In this document: in pieces, positions 1-6,655 of the stretch
Layout of the letters: the number at the start of each line of letters is the position of its first letter
Numbering within the stretch: the stretch's first letter is position 1
IMG/VR virus record: IMGVR_UViG_3300021197_001787
Location: 1 to 64,000 of that record
Reading direction: 5' to 3' (one strand)
Source of the DNA: a virus
Length of the DNA stretch: 64,000 bases
Made by a program: the position numbers and the translations under genes
Notes under the pieces: generated by a model
Databases searched by the model: none
Seen by the model: only the letters and a program-made list of their open reading frames with translations
What the model was told of the DNA's origin: nothing

Positions 1-98
1 ACCTGTTCGTGGTAACTGTCTTTCTCCTGCGCAAATGCGGGAGGTGGTTCTGCGGGAGGCAGAAAATCAAATTCGTTGTTGTCGTTTTCGTCTGACAT
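1..98 (-). CDS. Partial unknown protein (N-terminus only)
   Basis: Only the first 32 codons are in the window; the gene continues beyond position 1. The ATG at 98-96 is preceded by AAGGAA about 7 nt upstream, a good ribosome binding site, which supports the start. The visible peptide is acidic at the N-terminus (MSDENDNNEFDF) and then proline-rich (LPPAEPPPAF), so it looks like a flexible leader. The gene starts 11 bases after the stop of the leader-bearing gene at 110-478 and is probably co-transcribed with it. No family is recognised and no function is proposed. Confidence 0.6.
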   Translation of the reverse strand, partial: MSDENDNNEFDFLPPAEPPPAFAQEKDSYHEQ

Positions 99-109
99 TG
101 TTTATTCCT

Positions 110-478
110 TTATTCTGATACGCCGGGGATTGCATAGCCAGTGCCGCGGTCACCAGTGCCTCCGGGGAAACCCCAGTTTCGGCCGTGATTAGATGGTTTT
201 CTGTTTTTTCTTTTTTCATCGCGGATACTCTTTAGCGCCTGAAGTATTTCTGAAAGGCCGGCGTCCATAAGTCTGTGATACTTATCGTTCCAAGCTTTGT
301 CCTCTTCGTCAGTTTGTGGGTCGTATTTCAGAAGTTCTCGGTACTCATCATACAACTTTTCTTGTTCAACAGAAAGACTATTTATATATTCATCTTGTGT
401 TTGAGCGTTAGCTTCAGCCAATACAACCTCAATTTCTTCTTTAATAAGTTGTTTAAGTTGTGATTTGGTGATTTTCAT
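110..478 (-). CDS. Small hypothetical protein with shared MKITKSQLKQ leader
   Basis: A 122-residue protein of unknown function. Residues 1-21 (MKITKSQLKQLIKEEIEVVL, then AE) nearly match the N-terminus of the adjacent gene at 478-792 and resemble that of the gene at 4102-4998. The remainder is unrelated: a charged helical stretch (about 30-95), then a Gly-rich tail. The leader is a short amphipathic basic-then-acidic helix ending in L-A-E. T4 internal capsid proteins carry N-terminal targeting peptides cut after (L/I)xE by the prohead protease, so a capsid-delivered protein is one reading, by inference only. ATG 478 overlaps the previous stop as TGATG; a GTG directly before it is a less likely start. 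Confidence 0.75.
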   Translation of the reverse strand: MKITKSQLKQLIKEEIEVVLAEANAQTQDEYINSLSVEQEKLYDEYRELLKYDPQTDEEDKAWNDKYHRLMDAGLSEILQALKSIRDEKRKNRKPSNHGRNWGFPGGTGDRGTGYAIPGVSE

Positions 479-792
479 CACGACATACCCAAGTCGGCTT
501 TAATTTGTTCAAGATTTTTAGGTAGACGACCTGTATCATTTGAAACCTCGCCGGTTGGTTTGAATTGGCCGCGTTCACCACCAACTCTGTACATAAATTG
601 AGAACCGCCTGCTCCGCCGGACTGCATCGCAAATTCAATTTTGCCTTGACGAATTTGATTGCCAAACATTTTAAAAATTTCAGGGAAATACATGTCCATC
701 GTATTAGCATCATAAAATTGCGTGCGCTCGTTTAAGACACCTTCAATTTCTTCTTTGATAATTTGTTTAAGTTGCGACTTGGTAATTTTCAT
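478..792 (-). CDS. Small hypothetical protein with shared MKITKSQLKQ leader
   Basis: A 104-residue protein of unknown function. Its first 22 residues repeat the leader of the downstream neighbour almost exactly and end in L-N-E. The rest (about 25-104) contains a Gly/Ser-rich stretch and no family I recognise. AGGAG about 9 nt before ATG 792 is a strong ribosome binding site and lies right after the TAG stop of the recombination nuclease gene. The two genes are therefore translationally coupled to it and to each other (TGATG junction). Unrelated bodies with a common leader argue for a sorting tag or processing signal rather than a catalytic domain; this is inference. Confidence 0.75.
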   Translation of the reverse strand: MKITKSQLKQIIKEEIEGVLNERTQFYDANTMDMYFPEIFKMFGNQIRQGKIEFAMQSGGAGGSQFMYRVGGERGQFKPTGEVSNDTGRLPKNLEQIKADLGMS

Positions 793-803
793 TTTGTAAT
801 CTC

Positions 804-3800
804 CTATTGATTTACTCTTGCGTATCCGTCTTTCTTTTCAATCACGATTTGCATGTCAACACAATCTTTGAGCGAATCAAGGTGAGAGATCAACAAAACG
901 TTCTTAAAATACACTTTAATTAGTTCCAAGATCCGAATAAAACCCTCCATATTTTCTTCGTCCAAAGCGGTACCGGGTTCATCAAGGATAAATAAGTCAG
1001 ATTTTGGTAGTGAGGATACCGATAAGAGAGCCAAACGAATGGCCATGGCGGCCATTGTTTTCTCTGCTCCTGAAGCCATCTCAATAGGGCGCTCATCATA
1101 CTGTGGGTGTTTAATGAAAATATCAAATTTATTTCCAAGACTATCAAAAAATATTTCAAAATCTACGATGTTGGCTAATACTTTCGCTACCTCTTCATTA
1201 ATTACCGGCATTTTCTTTTTAATAATATCGTAAGCAATTCCGTTAGAGTGCATACATTGCATAAAAAGATCGTAAGCAGAAAACTCTTTTTGAAGCTTTA
1301 TAAGTTCTGCTTGTTGCTTTTGTGTGTCCTCAAGCTGCTGTTCATAAGAGCCGACGCGCTTATACAAACTCAACGTTTTTTCCTTTTCCATTTCTATAGT
1401 TTTCTTAATCTTTGTTACTAAAATCTCATGCTCTTCTTTATTGTTTAATAGTTTTTCTAGATTTTCAATTGCTTCTTTATTTTGCTCATAAGCTATCTTT
1501 TTATCCATTAGCTGTGAAACCGAATTATTAATTCTTTCTAAAGCAATATTGTTTCTCTCAATAGACATCTTTAAATCTCTAATCAAAAATTCAGTTTCTT
1601 GCTTCTTTTCATTTAACTTTTTGTACTTTTCAATGTGATCTCTTACAATATCAGGCGCCAATGTAGAAAGGGTGTCCTCTAGTGAATTAATTTCAGTTTC
1701 AAACTCGGGAATTGTGGCCACAGCAACATGCGCATCCTTAATAAATTTACATGTAGGAAACGATGTGCCACACGGGATATCATCTAGAAGTTTTTCCTTA
1801 CCAATAGCAGAATCAAGCAAGGCAGCAAAATCTGATAGTTTATTATTTATCTCTGAAATTTCACCTTGTTGGGTCAGAAGGGAATCGTAATCCAATTGGC
1901 CCATTAATACCATTATTTTATCATACCGAGATTTTTCATTCTTAAGTGTGGAAGCATCTTCAATAACTTTGTTTGATAACAGACTAATTTGTTTTTGATT
2001 CTTTTCAAGGGTTCGATAAATGTCAAAAATATCAATCGCTTCCGCAGGTATATCAGAAATTTGCTTATCTATTTCAACAAGTTTGTTGAGCTTGTCTTGG
2101 AGAAGGGCTTCATTAGAAAACACGCTCTTCTCATGTGCTGCGATTTCGGTTCTACAGGTTTTTAGGTTTATTTCAGACTGTTCAAGCTCTTGTTTATAAT
2201 CCCTGTCTCCTAACTTTTTTAGGTAAACTTTTGCTTCAATTGACTCTTCTTTCGCTAATTTAAACTTCTGATCAAATATTTCTAAGTCCAAGAATTTAGC
2301 AATAATTTCTTTACGACGAGTTGAGCCTTCATCAATAAATGCTAGCGAGCCATGTTGCGATGCTAGTGATGATACATTAAAATCCTCTATAGTCCCGAAG
2401 TGTTTCCGAATGTTAGCATCAGTATTATTCCGCGTAAGGCCATTTAAAGATGTTGTCTCACCAGTAGCATAATTAAGAACTTCAAAATTTAATTCAGTTT
2501 TAGCTTCTTGTGTCTTCTCACCCTTTAACTTTTTAATATATTTTGTAGCTTTCCTTTCAATTGTATATAAGTTGTCGTTAATTTGAATTTCTAACTTGCC
2601 GCGGCCGACTTCTTTGTTCTGATTAATTACATTAAGATTTTTGCGTTCATTCTTTGAAGTTGTGTTAAACATCGTCCACAAAGCTGCATCAACAACAGAG
2701 CTTTTACCTGAAAAGTTTTTGCCAAATATTCCGACAATCCCGTCAAGCGTATCAAAGCAGACATTGTTGTCTTCACCATAATTAAATAAATTATCGAACT
2801 CAAAGTTTATTAGTTTCCAATTTATATTACGTGATACATCTTCTTCCTTCTCAATAATTACATTGTATTTTCTATTTAATTCGTACACGCTCTCTAAGAT
2901 ATCATCTGAGATGTGGTAATCTTTTAAGTATTCGCTGATAAGCTCTTCTTGTACCTTGATATCTCGTAAATTTTCAGTTTTAAGGCCATCTGTTAATTCT
3001 TCTACATTGCCACGTTCACCAGATGCCCTGTTAAGAAATGAAATACTCTCAGGTTTAAACCTGTGCTTCGCAATGTCTACTGCTCGCTTCATCACATCTA
3101 ACGGCAAGTTGTTGTTACTAACCAATCTTAGACGGGCGCCAGTAGGTATTTGAGTATTCTTCGGCATACGACCCTTGCGCGTAAGCTCTATTGTGATAAA
3201 CGCTTTGGGATTTACAAGAGATACATGACGAGTATCAAAATTGTTTTTATCTTTAATATCCCAAATCAAATATCCTTTGTCATTACTTTCACCGTGATTT
3301 TGCTGCACTAATGAGCCAGGATACCTTGCCTTACCATCGTTGTCGATCTTTTGATTAGTCTTGTGGATGTCACCCAAGAGTGCGTAGTCGTACTTCTCAA
3401 GGGTCTCCATATCAATATCACCGTGAGTCATCATCCAGCCGCTGTCAGTGACTGAACCGACGACTGAACCATGATAGAGAGCAATGTTTGTGCGATCTTC
3501 CGGTAAGTTCTCTTGCCAGTTTTCCGGATCCACAATAGACAATACATGCAAATCAATCCCATCAGCTACTTCAATAACTTCTGAATACTTATGGAAGTGC
3601 AAGTTAGGGTGTTTCAAATTGTCAACAATCGGACTAATCGCATCTAGTCGGCCGCTATTCTTTAAATTCATGTCATGGTTGCCGAGAATCATATAATAAG
3701 GTGCGATGTCTGCTAGATTAACAAACAAATCACTCATCATACGAATCGCCTCGGGACTCAAATCAAGTTTGGTGTGGAAGGTGTCCCCAGTATTGACTAT

Positions 3801-3917
3801 GATATCTGGTTTTTCTTCCTTCAGCTTTTCATAAAGCTGCTCAAATACTGCACGGTATTCCTTGTGGTACTTTAATTTTCGGACATGGATATCCGATACG
3901 TGTGCTATTTTGATCAC
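804..3917 (-). CDS. Fused Mre11-Rad50 type recombination nuclease (SbcD-SbcC; T4 gp47-gp46 in one chain)
   Basis: A 1037-residue protein that appears to join both subunits of the Mre11/Rad50 complex, which processes DNA ends for recombination-dependent replication. Residues 1-190 hold the calcineurin-like nuclease motifs: D9-x-H11, GD45, GNH81D, H149G and GD183-x-H185. A Rad50-type ATPase follows. It has Walker A (FGKNFSGKSS, about residue 398), a long coiled coil (about 540-900), a central cysteine pair about residues 712-719 (C-x6-C rather than the usual zinc-hook CxxC), signature ASGAEK, Walker B FILDEP and a final SH motif. In T4 and most bacteria these are two adjacent genes. No internal stop or frameshift separates the halves. 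Start is GTG 3917 with AGGAG 7 nt upstream. Confidence 0.93.
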   Translation of the reverse strand: MIKIAHVSDIHVRKLKYHKEYRAVFEQLYEKLKEEKPDIIVNTGDTFHTKLDLSPEAIRMMSDLFVNLADIAPYYMILGNHDMNLKNSGRLDAISPIVDNLKHPNLHFHKYSEVIEVADGIDLHVLSIVDPENWQENLPEDRTNIALYHGSVVGSVTDSGWMMTHGDIDMETLEKYDYALLGDIHKTNQKIDNDGKARYPGSLVQQNHGESNDKGYLIWDIKDKNNFDTRHVSLVNPKAFITIELTRKGRMPKNTQIPTGARLRLVSNNNLPLDVMKRAVDIAKHRFKPESISFLNRASGERGNVEELTDGLKTENLRDIKVQEELISEYLKDYHISDDILESVYELNRKYNVIIEKEEDVSRNINWKLINFEFDNLFNYGEDNNVCFDTLDGIVGIFGKNFSGKSSVVDAALWTMFNTTSKNERKNLNVINQNKEVGRGKLEIQINDNLYTIERKATKYIKKLKGEKTQEAKTELNFEVLNYATGETTSLNGLTRNNTDANIRKHFGTIEDFNVSSLASQHGSLAFIDEGSTRRKEIIAKFLDLEIFDQKFKLAKEESIEAKVYLKKLGDRDYKQELEQSEINLKTCRTEIAAHEKSVFSNEALLQDKLNKLVEIDKQISDIPAEAIDIFDIYRTLEKNQKQISLLSNKVIEDASTLKNEKSRYDKIMVLMGQLDYDSLLTQQGEISEINNKLSDFAALLDSAIGKEKLLDDIPCGTSFPTCKFIKDAHVAVATIPEFETEINSLEDTLSTLAPDIVRDHIEKYKKLNEKKQETEFLIRDLKMSIERNNIALERINNSVSQLMDKKIAYEQNKEAIENLEKLLNNKEEHEILVTKIKKTIEMEKEKTLSLYKRVGSYEQQLEDTQKQQAELIKLQKEFSAYDLFMQCMHSNGIAYDIIKKKMPVINEEVAKVLANIVDFEIFFDSLGNKFDIFIKHPQYDERPIEMASGAEKTMAAMAIRLALLSVSSLPKSDLFILDEPGTALDEENMEGFIRILELIKVYFKNVLLISHLDSLKDCVDMQIVIEKKDGYARVNQ

Positions 3918-3928
3918 ACATTCTCCTA

Positions 3929-4030
3929 TTAATTAATAGCTTTGAGTAAAAACAGGGTACTGTAGTATGCAGTGGCCAAAACAGTGGCGTCCAGAAGTGT
4001 TTTGAAAATAAAGAAAACAACTTTGTTCAT
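3929..4030 (-). CDS. 33-residue membrane miniprotein
   Basis: A short ORF starting at ATG 4030, with a strong ribosome binding site (GGGAGG about 8 nt upstream) and a stop at 3929-3931, just before the ribosome binding site of the nuclease gene. The peptide (MNKVVFFIFKTLLDATVLAT, then a second hydrophobic half) is almost wholly hydrophobic with a Lys near each end, as expected for one membrane-spanning helix. It is the first gene after the promoter at 4056-4083. The function is unknown. The good start signals, tight placement and membrane-like composition make it more credible than a random ORF, but no homologue is recognised. Confidence 0.55.
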   Translation of the reverse strand: MNKVVFFIFKTLLDATVLATAYYSTLFLLKAIN

Positions 4031-4055
4031 AGTACAGCCCTCCCAAGCTACTATT

Positions 4056-4083
4056 ATTATATCATGTCTGTGGATAAATGCAA
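4056..4083 (-). promoter_or_regulatory. Sigma-70-like promoter for the miniprotein-nuclease operon
   Basis: On the minus strand, TTGCAT (4083-4078) and a perfect TATAAT (4061-4056) are separated by 16 nt. Transcription would start near 4049, about 20 bases before the miniprotein start. The promoter lies in the largest gap of the window (3918-4101) and would drive the miniprotein, the fused nuclease and the two leader-bearing small genes. A DnaA-box-like 9-mer lies in the spacer. Confidence 0.7.
4069..4077 (-). promoter_or_regulatory. DnaA-box-like 9-mer in promoter spacer
   Basis: TTATCCACA on the minus strand matches the E. coli DnaA-box consensus TTATNCACA exactly. It occupies nine of the sixteen bases between the -35 and -10 elements, so a protein bound here would block RNA polymerase. 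A single 9-mer can occur by chance about once in a window of this size, so the reading rests on its position. Confidence 0.35.
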
Positions 4084-4101
4084 GCTTTTTCTGTTAATAA
4101 T

Positions 4102-4998
4102 TTACTTGCCGATGTCTTGACCAGTAATTTTGTTAAACATTTGCATGTAATATTGAGAAGCAGACATGCCTGCATTTGGAAGTTCAGGATTGACCATATC
4201 TAATAGAGGATAAGATTCATATCCGAAAGATTCACCCTTGCCTTTAAGGAACTTTATACCACCTTGAGATGCTTTTTGCATCTGTGCTTGGTTCCCACCA
4301 ATATCGCTTTTACTTACTTTTGCTGGATTAAAGTCTGGTAAGTTATACAGTTGTTTATACTGCTGCGCATATTTTTCTTTGGACATGTCAGCTCCTCTAA
4401 CAGTGTTAGGGTCAATGCCTGGTTTTAAATCTGCCTTGCTGGTTACGCCCTTGGCAATTTGGTTTTTAATGTCTTGCTGTAGTTTTAGTAAAACGCCGTA
4501 CTCTTGTGAAAACATTTGTGTACGGCCGCCATCGTAGTCTTGAAAAATAGGAAAGTTTTGCATCTGGGAAACTCTATCACTAAAATCTTGACCTGCTTCA
4601 CCGCCTACAGAGCCCTTATCAGCATCCGGATTGATATTCCACATAAAGTTGGCCGATGAGCCTAACAGATCATTAACTGATTCTAATGCATGGCCGGACA
4701 ATTGCTTTTCAGCTTCTACGCTAGCTTCAGCGGCCGCGCGTTCTGCGGCTTTAATATCAGATAAATCGGAACTTTCGGATCCCAGAACACCCAATAAGCC
4801 ACCAACAACCGCTAAAGGGAGTAACCCTTTTTTGATTCTAGAAACCAAGTCGCGCCGGCGGTCTTTTTTGTATGCTTGTAGATCTTCATCGTTTTCAATA
4901 AGAAATTTGTCTAATTCTTCTTCAATTACTTGTTCTAAAAAATTATCAACTATTTCTTCTAAAATAATTTGTTTAAGTTTTGACTCAGTGATGTTCAC
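4102..4998 (-). CDS. Leader-bearing hypothetical protein with one hydrophobic segment
   Basis: A 298-residue protein of unknown function. Its N-terminus (MNITESKLKQIILEEI) is a diverged copy of the leader found at 110-478 and 478-792. It is followed by an acidic helical stretch (to about 45), a basic patch (KKDRRRDLVSRIKKG region) and a hydrophobic Gly-rich segment (LLPLAVVGGLLGVLG, about 58-72) that could insert in or touch a membrane. The C-terminal 200 residues are Gln/Ser/Asn-rich and not recognised. The start is GTG 4998, one base after the primase stop, with only a weak ribosome binding site, so coupling to primase translation is likely. A packaged internal protein is one possibility. 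Confidence 0.7.
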   Translation of the reverse strand: MNITESKLKQIILEEIVDNFLEQVIEEELDKFLIENDEDLQAYKKDRRRDLVSRIKKGLLPLAVVGGLLGVLGSESSDLSDIKAAERAAAEASVEAEKQLSGHALESVNDLLGSSANFMWNINPDADKGSVGGEAGQDFSDRVSQMQNFPIFQDYDGGRTQMFSQEYGVLLKLQQDIKNQIAKGVTSKADLKPGIDPNTVRGADMSKEKYAQQYKQLYNLPDFNPAKVSKSDIGGNQAQMQKASQGGIKFLKGKGESFGYESYPLLDMVNPELPNAGMSASQYYMQMFNKITGQDIGK

Positions 4999-4999
4999 G

Positions 5000-5938
5000 C
5001 TATACCGCCGATAGTAAATCTAGCAGTAAATAGTTATCTCTATCGATAAAGGAGGCTTTATTTTTTCTTTCAACAAACACTTTTTTAGGCATGGAGCCTA
5101 CGTCTTCGTATCCCGAGACATCAATCTTATAAAGTTCAATATCGTATTCCAGTAACATCTTAATAATCCGCCTTTCTTTGGCGGCTGCGTCTGGATCAAG
5201 TGCGACGTAGATAGGGGTGTCATTTCTGACGATTTTGCGTAAGAGATCTGATCCTTTACGTAAAGTTGAGCCAAGTATCGGTACGGCATTCCCGGCAACC
5301 AATGCATCAAATACTCCTTCGACTATGGTTAAGTCTTTGTTCCAATCAATAAACAACTCATTAAACACTACATCCTTGGACGCTCTTGGATTTTTATACT
5401 TATATGAGTCACCAGTATAGGATCTAGCGATAAAGTAGCTACAATCGCCATCCTCGTCAAAGGAAGGGATAATAATACGATTGCGGTATTCCCCGCTAAA
5501 ACAATATCCAATCTTCCACTTAATGATGTCTTGTTTAGTTAATCCTCTTTTCTGTAAGTACTTGAGTGCATAGGCGCCAGTGGCTGGGACTTTTTTTGAG
5601 CATAATGTTGTGAATTCCTCTGGTAGTTGTACTTTTTCCTTGCCTGCTTTAAACTCTGTGTCCATAAAGAGTTCAGCGAATCTTTCCAAATCTGTGCGGT
5701 TTGTAATTTCGTCCCATTTCTGTAGTTGTACAAAGGAACCAAAACGGCGAACAATGCGCCTAATATTACGACCCCGATAATCACAAACCCAACACTTAAA
5801 AGCGTTTTTATCCAGGTTAACAGAGAACTTACGTTTGTGGTGGCCGCATGAAGGGCACGTAAAAAGAAGTTCGTTTCCTTTGTCTGCGTAGTTTCCAAGC
5901 GTTTCATATAAAATCTTCTTTGCTTCTTTCTTGTTCAT
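5000..5938 (-). CDS. DNA primase (DnaG/T4 gp61-type)
   Basis: A 312-residue primase that would make RNA primers for lagging-strand synthesis alongside the phage helicase. The N-terminus has a CHC2-like zinc ribbon (C28-x2-C31 and C49-x2-C52). The middle has the DnaG-type catalytic core element RIIIPSFDEDGD (about 154-165). A TOPRIM fold follows, with E207 in VEGVFDAL and the DxD pair D248/D250 in ALDPDA for metal binding. Its length is close to T4 gp61 (about 340 residues) and well below bacterial DnaG, so the helicase-binding C-terminal domain is absent. It is the first gene after the promoter at 5954-5982. GAGGG lies close to the ATG. Confidence 0.9.
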   Translation of the reverse strand: MNKKEAKKILYETLGNYADKGNELLFTCPSCGHHKRKFSVNLDKNAFKCWVCDYRGRNIRRIVRRFGSFVQLQKWDEITNRTDLERFAELFMDTEFKAGKEKVQLPEEFTTLCSKKVPATGAYALKYLQKRGLTKQDIIKWKIGYCFSGEYRNRIIIPSFDEDGDCSYFIARSYTGDSYKYKNPRASKDVVFNELFIDWNKDLTIVEGVFDALVAGNAVPILGSTLRKGSDLLRKIVRNDTPIYVALDPDAAAKERRIIKMLLEYDIELYKIDVSGYEDVGSMPKKVFVERKNKASFIDRDNYLLLDLLSAV

Positions 5939-5953
5939 GCGCCCTCAAACTAT

Positions 5954-5982
5954 AATCTATCACGATTCACCAACAATGTCAA
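5954..5982 (-). promoter_or_regulatory. Sigma-70-like promoter for primase
   Basis: On the minus strand, a perfect TTGACA (5982-5977) is followed after 17 nt by TAGATT (5959-5954), with the predicted start near 5947, leaving a leader of about 10 bases before the primase ATG. It abuts the terminator of the upstream gene, so primase transcription is re-initiated immediately after termination. Confidence 0.65.
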
Positions 5983-5983
5983 T

Positions 5984-6007
5984 AAAAAACCCCGCCGGGG
6001 CGGGGTT
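5984..6007 (-). terminator. Rho-independent terminator after the FKBP gene
   Basis: On the minus strand the sequence reads AACCCCGC, loop CCCG, GCGGGGTT and then a run of T. This is an 8-bp GC-rich stem with a four-base loop and a T tract, lying 10 bases past the FKBP stop. It is the clearest terminator in the window. Read on the plus strand it lacks the T tract, so it acts on minus-strand transcription. Confidence 0.92.
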
Positions 6008-6017
6008 AGTTATGATA

Positions 6018-6590
6018 TTATAGAGTTTGCAAAGCTTCTATAATTTGTGCCTTGGTCGACTTTGTATTGACCGGCAAGCCTTGTGCTTTAGCAACATTGA
6101 GAAGTTCAGCCTTCTTCATGCTTGCACTCCAGTCAGCCATAGTTACGTCACTTTGCTCGTCAGTTCCGTGAATCTCCATAAGGCTGATTTCAAAAGTCAA
6201 TTGCTCACCAGCTAGTGGGTGATTTAAATTCAATGTGACTGTATCTTCGCTTACCTCATGAATTTTTGCAAGAAATTGCCCCTCTGGACTGTTGCCTTGC
6301 ACCAACTCTCCAATCACAAACTCAAAGTCTGGTCCGAATGCTTCCTTCGGGGCAGGCTTAAAAGCTTCAGGGTTGATAGGCCCGTATGCCTCATCAGGCT
6401 CAAGAGTAATACTCTTAGTCTCACCAATAGTCATGCCGACTACCGCGTTGTTGAATCCTTCGATCATGGCTCCGGTACCAAGTTCAAAATCCAAAGTTTG
6501 TCCGCGGGTGCGGGAATTGTCAAATTCGGTACCATCTATTAAGGTACCTCTGTAATGAACACTTACAGTGTGTCCGTTTGTTGCTTTCAT
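6018..6590 (-). CDS. SlyD-like FKBP peptidyl-prolyl isomerase with C-terminal HeH/SAP-like motif
   Basis: A 190-residue FKBP of the SlyD type. These enzymes catalyse prolyl cis-trans isomerisation and act as folding helpers. Visible features are the V-x-VHYRGTLIDGTEFDNS strand-loop, the GTGAMIEGFNNAVVGM segment and an inserted flap between EAYGP and the closing LTFEISLMEIHG strand. SlyD's metal-binding His-rich tail is missing. In its place, residues about 153-190 form two predicted helices of the HeH/SAP type (MKKAELLNVAKAQGL, then KSTKAQIIEAL), a fold often found in nucleic-acid-binding proteins. The gene is monocistronic: a promoter at 6627-6655 and a terminator at 5984-6007 flank it. It may fold phage structural proteins or act near DNA/RNA; the latter is inference from the tail. 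Confidence 0.9.
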   Translation of the reverse strand: MKATNGHTVSVHYRGTLIDGTEFDNSRTRGQTLDFELGTGAMIEGFNNAVVGMTIGETKSITLEPDEAYGPINPEAFKPAPKEAFGPDFEFVIGELVQGNSPEGQFLAKIHEVSEDTVTLNLNHPLAGEQLTFEISLMEIHGTDEQSDVTMADWSASMKKAELLNVAKAQGLPVNTKSTKAQIIEALQTL

Positions 6591-6606
6591 TTTTATCTCC
6601 TAGGTT

Positions 6607-6620
6607 GATGAAAGTTCATC
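6607..6620. promoter_or_regulatory. Short inverted repeat in FKBP leader
   Basis: GATGAA and TTCATC are separated by two bases and lie between the -10 element and the ribosome binding site of the FKBP gene. It could be a dyad operator or a small leader hairpin; the sequence alone cannot decide. Confidence 0.3.
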
Positions 6621-6626
6621 TTGTGT

Positions 6627-6655
6627 AAGATAACACATAATGTTAATATTGTCAA
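6627..6655 (-). promoter_or_regulatory. Sigma-70-like promoter for the FKBP gene
   Basis: On the minus strand, TTGACA (6655-6650) and TATCTT (6632-6627) are separated by 17 nt. The -35 overlaps the last codons of the RuvC-like gene. The predicted start near 6620 gives a leader of about 30 bases containing a short dyad and the ribosome binding site AGGAGA. Confidence 0.68.

Noticed and set aside
379-386. TATAAATA, the T4 late promoter core, on the minus strand
   Set aside because: It lies inside a coding sequence, directs transcription toward no suitable gene start, and a single AT-rich 8-mer is expected by chance at this base composition. A similar match near 43437-43444 was dropped for the same reason.
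275-463. Plus-strand frame antisense to the small leader-bearing gene
   Set aside because: It lies wholly opposite a gene with good start signals, has no ribosome binding site of note, and its hydrophobic composition mirrors the antisense of a charged protein.
453-713. Alternative minus-strand frame across the two leader-bearing genes
   Set aside because: It overlaps two better frames, lacks the shared leader and has no convincing start.
5539-5907. 122-codon minus-strand frame within the primase gene
   Set aside because: The primase frame contains clear zinc-ribbon and TOPRIM motifs; this frame has none and is a shadow.
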